DNA of 58,548 nt, from assembly GCA_025062195.1 (NCBI GenBank), contig JANXAS010000020.1, forward strand, positions 1-58,548. Reading direction: 5' to 3'. The DNA comes from Armatimonadota bacterium. Its GTDB lineage: Bacteria; Armatimonadota; Fervidibacteria; Fervidibacterales; Thermosaccharophagaceae. The position numbers and the translations under genes are program-made. Shown one piece after another: positions 52,163-58,548 of this stretch; position 1 is the first letter of the stretch, and each line of letters starts with the position of its first letter. Below the pieces are notes generated by a model. That model was not told the DNA's origin. It did no database searches and saw only the letters and a list, made by a program, of their open reading frames with translations.

Positions 52163-53065
52163 ATGGGTGATCTGCGAAAGCTCTTGGGCGAGAAGCAAAT
52201 CCTAATTGCCGATGGTGCTACGGGAACGATGCTCCAAATGTTCGGTTTGCGGGATGCCCGCTGTGCCGAGGAATGGAATTTAAAGCGCCCGGAGATCGTA
52301 GCGCAGATACCGAGGGCATATGCGGATGCCGGCTCCGACATCGTTTACACAAACACATTTGGCGGCAACAGGATCAGGTTGGCAAGGGCTGGCATGTTGG
52401 ATTTGATCAGGGAACTCAATTTCTCTGGCGCTCGCATAGCTAAGGAGGCAGTTGGCGATGCCGTTGTCATTGCTGGATCAATGGGACCAACTGGAGATTT
52501 CCTTGAACCGCTTGGAACGCTAACGGCGGAAGAGGTGCGCTCTGTTTATGCCGAACAGGCATCACTCCTGCTTGAAGGCGGTGTTGATGCGCTTGCGCTT
52601 GAGACATTCGCTTCACTTGATGAACTGCTCGCCGCTGTTGAAGGCGTGCGCTCAATCACCGATGCGCCGCTGATTGCGACCATGAGCTTTGACACAGGCA
52701 CACATACCATGATGGGCGTATCACCAAAAGAGGCTGTGAATGTTCTCTCAGCGCTTCCAGTAGATGCGTTTGGGTTTAACTGCGGCTCGGATTTGGAGTC
52801 CGCTTTGCAAGTTGCTGAACTCATGGCATCATGCGCACCGAATGGTGCTGTGCTTGTTGCAAAGCCGAATGGCGGCAAGCCGCGATTTGTTGCCGGAGAG
52901 GTAGTTTGGGATGTGACGCCGATCAAGATGGCTGAAGCCGCAGTGAAGTTTGCTTGGCTTGGCTTCCGCATAATTGGTGGATGTTGCGGAACCACGCCAG
53001 AACACATACGAGCCATAGCAAATGCTCTGCGCTGCCAGATGGGGACACAGAACAGGTGGGGCTGA
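52163..53065 (+). CDS. Homocysteine S-methyltransferase (MetH module 1/BHMT-like)
   Basis: 300 residues. The homocysteine-binding barrel has LIADGATGTMLQ, VYTNTFGGNRIRL, GSMGPTGDFLEP, LALETFASLDEL and the zinc ligands in FGFNCGSD and IGGCCGTTPEHI (Cys, Cys-Cys). It makes methionine from homocysteine and a methyl donor. It lacks the folate and B12 modules of full MetH; those activities are on neighbouring proteins or elsewhere. The ATG is 11 bases after GGAG. Confidence 0.9.
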   Translation: MGDLRKLLGEKQILIADGATGTMLQMFGLRDARCAEEWNLKRPEIVAQIPRAYADAGSDIVYTNTFGGNRIRLARAGMLDLIRELNFSGARIAKEAVGDAVVIAGSMGPTGDFLEPLGTLTAEEVRSVYAEQASLLLEGGVDALALETFASLDELLAAVEGVRSITDAPLIATMSFDTGTHTMMGVSPKEAVNVLSALPVDAFGFNCGSDLESALQVAELMASCAPNGAVLVAKPNGGKPRFVAGEVVWDVTPIKMAEAAVKFAWLGFRIIGGCCGTTPEHIRAIANALRCQMGTQNRWG

Positions 53066-53255
53066 AAGACAACGAACAGGTCGTAAACGACGGCGGACAG
53101 GATTGCTCCGTAGGGGCGGCTTCGTCTTTCTGCCACATTACTCGCTTGCTCACATTGCCGTAAAGGTTTTTTCAACGCCGGGTTGTTCGGCAAATTCGTG
53201 GCGTTAGCGCCTTGCTGTCAAGCGATATCTTTTTGGTGTCCTTTGGTGATGAAGT

Positions 53256-54269
53256 ATGCGCGGCAGTGCTTGTGTGGCTGTTACTTCGCGCCTTTGTTGG
53301 GTCGCCGGGAGCGATGCGTTGCAGCGCCTTCGTGATGCTGGCGTTGAGGTCTTTCGCCCACAGGCTAAAGGCAGGCTATCCGGGGAAGTGCTTGTCAATG
53401 CCTTGTGTGACTCCGATGCAGTCATAGCCTCAACCGAGGCGTATACAAGAGAGGTGCTTTTTCATCTCCCGAGACTTCGCATCATCGCACGGTGGGGGGT
53501 TGGATATGATGCAATTGATTTGGATGCTGCAACGGAGCTCGGCATCATTGTGACCTATACACCCAAATTCGTTTCCGAGGCGGTTGCCGACTTAGCGTTT
53601 GGGTTGATGCTGTCACTCGCACGCAAGATAGTTGATGCAGCGCTTTCAATTCGCGATGGGAAGTGGGAGCCGAGGTTGGGCGTTGGCGTGTGGGGCAAGA
53701 CGCTCGGAATAGTTGGATGTGGTCGGATTGGCATGGCGATGGCTAAGAGAGCATTCGGATTTGGTATGAGAGTGCTCGCTTACGATATTATGCCAAGCCC
53801 AGAGGCGCAATCTCTCGGGGTTGAATTCGTCTCGCTTGAGAGGCTGCTCAGGGAGTCCGACTTTGTGTCGCTAAATGTGCCTTTGACCGATTTAACAGCA
53901 AAGATGATTGGCGAGCGCGAGATCAAAATGATGAAGCCAACGGCTTTCCTCATCAACACCTCGCGAGGCGGAGTCGTTGATGAAGAAGCCCTTATCAAAG
54001 CTCTCAGAGAGGGTTGGATTGCTGGTGCCGCACTTGATGTGTATTCTGTTGAGCCGTTGCCTCAGGATCACCCTTTGCGAAAGATGCCAAACTGTATTTG
54101 CACTCCGCACATGGGAACACACGATGCTGACGCAGCGAGGCTGATAAGCGAACTTGCAGTTGAGTGCGTTATGAATGCCCTTAAAGGGAGAGTGCCAGAT
54201 TATGTTGTTAACAGCGCTGTCCTTAAAAGAGAAAACCTGCGCATCTTCTCCATGCCACCGTTGCTTTGA
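53256..54269 (+). CDS. D-2-hydroxyacid dehydrogenase (phosphoglycerate dehydrogenase-like)
   Basis: 337 residues. The NAD-binding domain has TLGIVGCGRIGMAMAKRAFGFGM, RWGVGYDAIDLDAATELGI upstream, and catalytic residues in NTSRGGVVDEEAL (Arg), ALDVYSVEPLP (Glu) and TPHMGTHDADAA (His). It resembles SerA without an ACT domain, or glyoxylate/hydroxypyruvate reductases; the substrate is not certain. GGTGATG precedes the ATG. It follows the methionine-related set at 190 bases; serine supply to one-carbon metabolism is a plausible link. Confidence 0.88.
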   Translation: MRGSACVAVTSRLCWVAGSDALQRLRDAGVEVFRPQAKGRLSGEVLVNALCDSDAVIASTEAYTREVLFHLPRLRIIARWGVGYDAIDLDAATELGIIVTYTPKFVSEAVADLAFGLMLSLARKIVDAALSIRDGKWEPRLGVGVWGKTLGIVGCGRIGMAMAKRAFGFGMRVLAYDIMPSPEAQSLGVEFVSLERLLRESDFVSLNVPLTDLTAKMIGEREIKMMKPTAFLINTSRGGVVDEEALIKALREGWIAGAALDVYSVEPLPQDHPLRKMPNCICTPHMGTHDADAARLISELAVECVMNALKGRVPDYVVNSAVLKRENLRIFSMPPLL

Positions 54270-54345
54270 TTTTCAGGCGCGCTGGCTATGGAACAATTAG
54301 AGTGAACCTTTGACTCACAAAAGATAAATTCGGGTGGTGATACAG

Positions 54346-54960
54346 ATGCGTCTAATAGTGGCATTAGCTTTCTTTGTGTTATTGCTATTAGCCGCTGTGG
54401 CTGTGATGAGCACAAAGACAATTCAAATTGCACAGCGTGTATCCGTAGTTAAGTTCGTCTCGGGCGAAGCATATGTTGAAAGGTTCGGTCTTGAGAGCAA
54501 AAGGAAGCCGCTGAAAAAGGGCATGCTCGTCAAGACATTTGATGTTGTGCGGACCGGCGAAAACGGGCGCGTCATCTTGCGCTGGGTTGATGACTTTCAA
54601 ATAGAGCTTAAGCCAAAAACCGTTCTAAGGGTGTTGCGAAGCTCGTTTGACAAGGGGAAGGGGACAACAACATCGCTTTTCTTCCTGCGCTCGGGAGAAG
54701 CGGTCGCCAAGTTTGAGAGGAAACTTTCTCCAGGTTCTACATTTGAGTTACGCACACCTGTTGTTATGGCAGCGGTTCGTGGAACAGAGTTTAGCACAAG
54801 GATTGAGCGAGATGGTTCGGTCACGGTGAAAGTTTACAGTGGTGTTGTTGCCCTCAAAGTTTCATCAACCGGTAAAGAGTTTGCGCTGAAGGTGGGCGAG
54901 GTGGCACACTTTAGACCAGACGGGAGCTACAAAATTAGCGGAGTGTCAGAAGCGCTCTGA
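54346..54960 (+). CDS. FecR-domain protein, membrane-anchored
   Basis: About 204 residues. An N-terminal signal anchor (LIVALAFFVLLLLAAVAVM) precedes the FecR beta-domain: VRTGENGRVILRW, FFLRSGEAVAKFERKL, FELRTPVVMAAVRGTEFSTRI and VYSGVVALKV. The T-P-x-x-x-A-x-V-R-G-T core is diagnostic. Here it is a stand-alone envelope protein rather than an anti-sigma regulator, with no sigma factor nearby. The ATG at 54346 has GGTGGTGAT upstream. Its 3' end overlaps the end of the convergent foldase gene by 15 bases. Confidence 0.85.
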   Translation: MRLIVALAFFVLLLLAAVAVMSTKTIQIAQRVSVVKFVSGEAYVERFGLESKRKPLKKGMLVKTFDVVRTGENGRVILRWVDDFQIELKPKTVLRVLRSSFDKGKGTTTSLFFLRSGEAVAKFERKLSPGSTFELRTPVVMAAVRGTEFSTRIERDGSVTVKVYSGVVALKVSSTGKEFALKVGEVAHFRPDGSYKISGVSEAL

Positions 54961-56577
54961 ATTGGAACCGAAGCGCTCCTTCAATTCAATTTCATAAAGC
55001 TTGCGTTGTTTTGCTGCTTCACTTTTGTTTCCGAGCTCCTCATAGAGCTTTGCGAGCTCAAGCCTATCCCAAGGATCGCTGATCAGCTCTGAAGCCTTAT
55101 CAAGCTCACGCAATGCCTCCTTCTTTTTCCCTCGCTCCTTGAGCAGCCTTGCGATGCGAATTCGCAGCGCGGGGTCTTCCTCATGCGACAGCGCTCTCCT
55201 GTAAGCTTGAAGGGCGAGGTCTTTTTTGTTTTGGCGTTCATAAATTGAACCCACACGGAACAATATCGCAGCAGGGAATACGAGTGGTTCTTCCCTTGTC
55301 TCAGCATATCGCAACGCCCTCTTGTAGAGTTTTAAAGCCTCACCCTCATCTCCATACATCTCGGCTCTGTATGCAGCCAACTCTGGGTCAATCATTTCAA
55401 TCTTGGCTTCAAAGCGAAGTCTGTTTTGGAAATCAAGCCATGCCCTCTCAGCCATTTTGCGGCGCACATCATTGAACACTTCTTTTCTGCCCTCCCATAC
55501 GACCTTGATCTTCTTCCCGTGACACTTGGGGCAATCGCTTGCCTTCCCCTTACGCACATCTTTAACCTCCCACTGATGGCGGCATGAGAGGCATCTATAC
55601 CGAGCTTTATAATACTCTGGCGGAAATTCAAACTTGCGTTCCTCCACCTTGAGGATGTGATAGCCAGTTACGCCCTTTATTGGTGTCGTTGGTTTGCCAA
55701 TAGAAGTTCCCTTTGCAGCCTTTGCCACTTCTTCTCCATACATTGCACCGACTTGACGCAAATCAAGCCAGCCTAATTCACCTCCCTTGTTTGCCGTGGC
55801 AGTATCATCGGACTCGCGCTTTGCCAGTTCCTCAAATTTTTCTCCCTTGCGGAGGCGCTCTAAAAGTTGAGCTGCTCTCTCCTCGGCAAGCTTCATTGCC
55901 TTCTCCCTTTCTTCAGGTGATGGCACTGTCTTCTCCTTCATGAATCTGTCGTAGCTGACTTGAATATGCCTTAGCCTGACCCTACAATACTCATCGCGCA
56001 CATCCTCATTTGTAACTTTGACCTTACGCTCAGCAAACTCGCGCAACTTGTCGTGCAGTATTTGAAGCTCAATTACTGGGCGGTGATCAAGGAGTTCGCT
56101 GCGCAGCTTTGCCTTGTAAGCCCCCAGCGAACCAAAGTTGTCCCTGACCCAATCCATGAACTCCTTTAGCGTGCGGAACTCGCGCCTTTGAGCGGCAATG
56201 CGCTCCTCAATGATTTCATCTATACGCTTATGGATATCGCTCCTTGAAACGCGGATGCGATGCTTCCTTGCAGCTTGCCTAAGGAGTATCTCGTCAATCA
56301 CTCTATCAAGGACGGAGTATTTCATTGACACCCATGTGCGCACATCGTGGCTTCCGCCGGCAAGCTCATTGCGCAGGCGTTCATCAAAGTCGTTGCGCAT
56401 TATCTTCCATCCGTTGACCTTCACAACGATGCTTGGCGGCGTTGGGCGAAGCGGCGCTCTCCTTATCGTCCCGAAGCTGACGAATGTCCCAATCAGAAAG
56501 ATGAAGAAGATGCTGAGCCAGAGTGTCGTTCGTATAACCTTTATTCGGATGAAGCGGCGCAGCTTCCTCAGCGACAT
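54946..56577 (-). CDS. SurA/PrsA-like parvulin foldase with zinc ribbon and TPR tail
   Basis: 543 residues. A signal anchor (about 17-38) is followed by a SurA_N-like chaperone region (VVKVNGWKIMRNDFDERL), then a parvulin domain at about 205-315 (VRLRHIQVSY, KGGELGWLDLRQVG, VTGYHILKVEER). Next comes an unusual zinc ribbon at about 328-358 (CLSCRHQW and CPKCHGKK). Three or four TPRs occupy about 410-535 (GEALKLYKRALRYAET, DLALQAYRRALSHEED). It probably folds exported proteins on the outer side of the membrane. The zinc ribbon is not usual for SurA or PrsA. Confidence 0.82.
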   Translation of the reverse strand: MSLRKLRRFIRIKVIRTTLWLSIFFIFLIGTFVSFGTIRRAPLRPTPPSIVVKVNGWKIMRNDFDERLRNELAGGSHDVRTWVSMKYSVLDRVIDEILLRQAARKHRIRVSRSDIHKRIDEIIEERIAAQRREFRTLKEFMDWVRDNFGSLGAYKAKLRSELLDHRPVIELQILHDKLREFAERKVKVTNEDVRDEYCRVRLRHIQVSYDRFMKEKTVPSPEEREKAMKLAEERAAQLLERLRKGEKFEELAKRESDDTATANKGGELGWLDLRQVGAMYGEEVAKAAKGTSIGKPTTPIKGVTGYHILKVEERKFEFPPEYYKARYRCLSCRHQWEVKDVRKGKASDCPKCHGKKIKVVWEGRKEVFNDVRRKMAERAWLDFQNRLRFEAKIEMIDPELAAYRAEMYGDEGEALKLYKRALRYAETREEPLVFPAAILFRVGSIYERQNKKDLALQAYRRALSHEEDPALRIRIARLLKERGKKKEALRELDKASELISDPWDRLELAKLYEELGNKSEAAKQRKLYEIELKERFGSNSERF

Positions 56578-56605
56578 GCTTATTTCCCCCTTTGCGCTGC
56601 CTTTT

Positions 56606-57232
56606 CTATCCTTCGCTCAAATGGCATAGGTCATTGATGCAACTGACGACATAACCGAAGCCGTTGACACGCATCACTAAATTCAGGCAGGCTTCATCTT
56701 GAGACAGCGTGAACCAAAGCCCCGGAGAAATGCCAAGTGCATGACACAGTATCACTCGGTTGGTCATCTTGTGTGCGACAATCGCAATTGACTGATCCAG
56801 GTGCCTTTCAGCTATTTCATCAAACGCCCTCGTGACTCGTTCCACAAACTCTATGAATGACTCCCCGTTGGGCGCACGGAAGCGCATGGCATCGGCTTTG
56901 CGCCTTTTAAGCATCTCTCGCCACTCGTCGCTTGAGCCCTCAATCTCCTTGTATGAACGCCCCTCCCAATCACCATAATTTATCTCCCTCAAAGCTGCTT
57001 CAACACGAAGTTCCACACCACACGCATCTGCTATAACCGAGGCTGTTTGGATAGCTCTCTTCAAGTCGCTGCTGTAAACCGCTGCTATGCCCTCTTTGCT
57101 CAATCTCCTTGCGAGTGCTTCGGCTTGATGCCTACCCCTCTCGGTCAAATCAACATCAAGCCATCCGCAAAGCACATCTCCAGCCGCATTTGTTTTTGTC
57201 TCTCCATGCCTGAGGAGATAAATTTTGCCCAC
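56606..57232 (-). CDS. Histidine phosphatase (phosphoglycerate mutase-like)
   Basis: About 208 residues. The catalytic LRHGETKTNAAG at the N-terminus, SSDLKRAIQTASVIA, the second Glu in LREINYGDWEGRSY, and IVAHKMTNRVILCHALG near the end (usual GHG is AHK here) place it in histidine phosphatase branch 1. Members include cofactor-dependent mutases, CobC-type phosphatases and broad phosphatases; I cannot choose. The GTG at 57232 has GAGGTG six bases upstream and is strongly preferred over the 96-codon longer frame. Confidence 0.88.
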   Translation of the reverse strand: MGKIYLLRHGETKTNAAGDVLCGWLDVDLTERGRHQAEALARRLSKEGIAAVYSSDLKRAIQTASVIADACGVELRVEAALREINYGDWEGRSYKEIEGSSDEWREMLKRRKADAMRFRAPNGESFIEFVERVTRAFDEIAERHLDQSIAIVAHKMTNRVILCHALGISPGLWFTLSQDEACLNLVMRVNGFGYVVSCINDLCHLSEG

Positions 57233-57422
57233 TGTGAACACCTCACAGCGATTAAAGACATAACTGTTGAACGAAGCTTCAAGCGATGTTTCGCAAACCA
57301 TTTTAGCACGGCGATCACAATTGACATGCATTGCTGCCAAAGCTAATATGTAGTGTTGATGCAATGCTCCATTGTTTGGGATAGCATAATAGTTATACCC
57401 CACCGAATTAGTGATTTCGGCC

Positions 57423-58548
57423 ATGAGAGTAAGGGTTATAGCAATCCTGACGCTTTCGCTGCTTTTAGTCACAGCATTGGTGTTTCGTCTTTGTGGGATA
57501 AATTGGGGCTTGCCCAACAAGTGGCACTTCTTCAGCTATCATCCGGATGAAGCCACTGTAGCGCTATGCACCCTTTTCCTTGATATCTTTTCGCTGCGCA
57601 TGAACCCCCACCATTTCAACTATGGTTCGCTTTTTATCTACCTCGTTTACTTTGCCGTGCTGTTTGCCATCGGCATCGGTTCAATCACGCCGCAAAGTGT
57701 GCTCACCCTCTCATACTGGCGCGGAATACACATAGTTGGCAGGTTGCTAAACGCCTTCATCGGTGCTTTGACAGTCGCTGTGGTTTGGAAGGCGGCAAGA
57801 ATAGCCTATGGGAATGCGAGCGCTTTGCTTTCTGCGCTGCTCATTGCCCTTGTCCCAATTCATGTCCAGCATTCTCATTTCATGACGGTTGATGTATCTC
57901 TTGCCTTTTGGAACATGGTCTCGCTCCTATATGCGCTCCGGACGCTGGAAGTGATTGATCAGGGTAAGCGTGAGGCTTTTAAGATGCTTTTGCTTTCTGG
58001 TTTCTTTGGCGGGCTTGCGGTTGGCACAAAGTATGGTGTGTTCCTGCCATTGTGCTTTGTTTGGCTCTTGGCAGCCTATTACATAGCTGCAAATTGTGGC
58101 TCTCAATCCGAATCCATACTGACTGCCTCTCCAAAGTTCGTGGTGTTAAAGATGTTCGGGTTGACAGTTGCAATGTGCGTCATCGGGTTCATCATAGTAT
58201 GTCCTTACTCAATCCTTGCATGGCGCGAATTCATAGCCGGTATAAGCTTTGAGGCAAAGCATATGCGCATGGGGCATGGGGAACTCTTCCTTAAAACCGG
58301 CAATGGTCACATTTATCACTTGCGTGTCAATCTCAACTCGGGCATGGGATTGCCTTTGATGCTCGCATCCATCTTCGGCGTCATCTGGGCTTTCTTTAGA
58401 AGGCGTCCTCAGGACATGCTCCTTCTTCTGTTCGTGTTGACTTACTTTGGCATCGTTGGGTGTTTTAAAGTTCGCTTTGCTCGCTACCTGATGCCTATAA
58501 TACCGCCACTGTGCATCCTTGCGGGAAATGCAATGTGTGAAGTATTTC
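57423..58548 (+). CDS. GT-C/PMT-like membrane glycosyltransferase, partial
   Basis: An open frame of 375 codons that runs off the right edge. The N-terminus is a membrane helix (VIAILTLSLLLVTALVFRL) followed by WHFFSYHPDEATVAL, where DE after HP fits the first catalytic loop of PMT/ArnT-type enzymes. Many more hydrophobic helices follow (LLNAFIGALTVAVVW, ALLSALLIALVPIHVQHSHF). These use polyprenyl-phosphate sugars to glycosylate lipids or proteins outside the membrane. No strong ribosome site is visible at the ATG, and a GTG 12 bases upstream is an alternative. Confidence 0.75.
   Translation, partial: MRVRVIAILTLSLLLVTALVFRLCGINWGLPNKWHFFSYHPDEATVALCTLFLDIFSLRMNPHHFNYGSLFIYLVYFAVLFAIGIGSITPQSVLTLSYWRGIHIVGRLLNAFIGALTVAVVWKAARIAYGNASALLSALLIALVPIHVQHSHFMTVDVSLAFWNMVSLLYALRTLEVIDQGKREAFKMLLLSGFFGGLAVGTKYGVFLPLCFVWLLAAYYIAANCGSQSESILTASPKFVVLKMFGLTVAMCVIGFIIVCPYSILAWREFIAGISFEAKHMRMGHGELFLKTGNGHIYHLRVNLNSGMGLPLMLASIFGVIWAFFRRRPQDMLLLLFVLTYFGIVGCFKVRFARYLMPIIPPLCILAGNAMCEVF

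Noticed and set aside
1-58548. CRISPR arrays, tRNA or rRNA genes, insertion sequences, prophage
   Set aside because: No regularly spaced direct repeats, cloverleaf-like conserved T-loop sequences, transposase or phage proteins were recognised by eye. A tRNA or CRISPR scanner would settle it.

Overview
This window is a contiguous piece of bacterial chromosome of about 50% GC. It holds about 49 intact or partial protein genes, one clearly broken toxin-antitoxin pair, and no rRNA, tRNA, CRISPR array or insertion sequence that I can see. Strong GGAGGTG-type ribosome sites, a full peptidoglycan pathway with a DAP-type MurE (DNPR motif), DUF881 and small-basic-protein genes inside the division cluster, and superoxide reductase and rubrerythrin-like genes suggest an uncultured, probably anaerobic or microaerobic and possibly thermophilic bacterium. 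Armatimonadota-like lineages are my guess for the phylum; this is inference from gene content, not a phylogenetic result.

Layout. 1-5.0 kb, minus strand: a compact five-gene operon of unknown role, encoding a 61-residue peptide, a YbjN-like protein, an E1/ThiF-like adenylating enzyme with an extra N-terminal domain, a Gfo/Idh/MocA-type oxidoreductase and a phosphodiester-glycosidase-like protein. 5.6-12.4 kb, plus strand: a sulfur, selenium and Fe-S island with cysteine desulfurase, NadA, an IscU scaffold, a SelW-like protein read through an in-frame TGA (probable selenocysteine), LarE, an Rrf2 regulator with three cysteines, a MoaD/CysO-like sulfur carrier with a C-terminal extension after its GG, and RtcB RNA ligase. 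12.7-16.3 kb, minus: two secreted proteins (one a probable zinc metallopeptidase whose start lies behind a CT dinucleotide repeat) and a DUF2905 protein. 16.6-18.2 kb, plus: a radical SAM enzyme. 18.2-20.6 kb: a gene-poor stretch with dispersed repeats and a decayed HEPN-MNT toxin-antitoxin pair.

20.6-27.6 kb, minus: oxygen-defence genes (exported superoxide reductase, ferritin, two rubrerythrin-like paralogues), Apt, MTA phosphorylase, small membrane proteins, a TadE-like protein and an Eis-like acetyltransferase. 28.0-48.7 kb, minus: a nearly complete dcw cluster, mraZ-rsmH-ftsL-ftsI-murE-murF-mraY-murD-ftsW-murG-murC-murB-ddl-ftsQ-DUF881-sbp-ftsA, followed by an FAH-family hydrolase and a TPR protein where ftsZ would be expected. 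A promoter with four elements at 10-bp steps, resembling MraZ boxes, lies upstream of mraZ.

49.2-54.3 kb, plus: methyl-group metabolism split into separate proteins (pterin methyltransferase, corrinoid reactivating ferredoxin-ATPase, homocysteine methyltransferase), then a D-2-hydroxyacid dehydrogenase. 54.3-58.5 kb: a FecR-domain protein, a convergent parvulin-type foldase with a zinc ribbon and TPRs, a histidine phosphatase, and the start of a GT-C/PMT-like membrane glycosyltransferase that runs off the window.

The most notable signals are the unannotated SelW selenoprotein with a hairpin at the position of a bacterial SECIS, the peptide/YbjN/E1 operon, the hairpin that appears to bring a distant Shine-Dalgarno next to the nadA start, and the possible CT-repeat switch at the secreted metallopeptidase.
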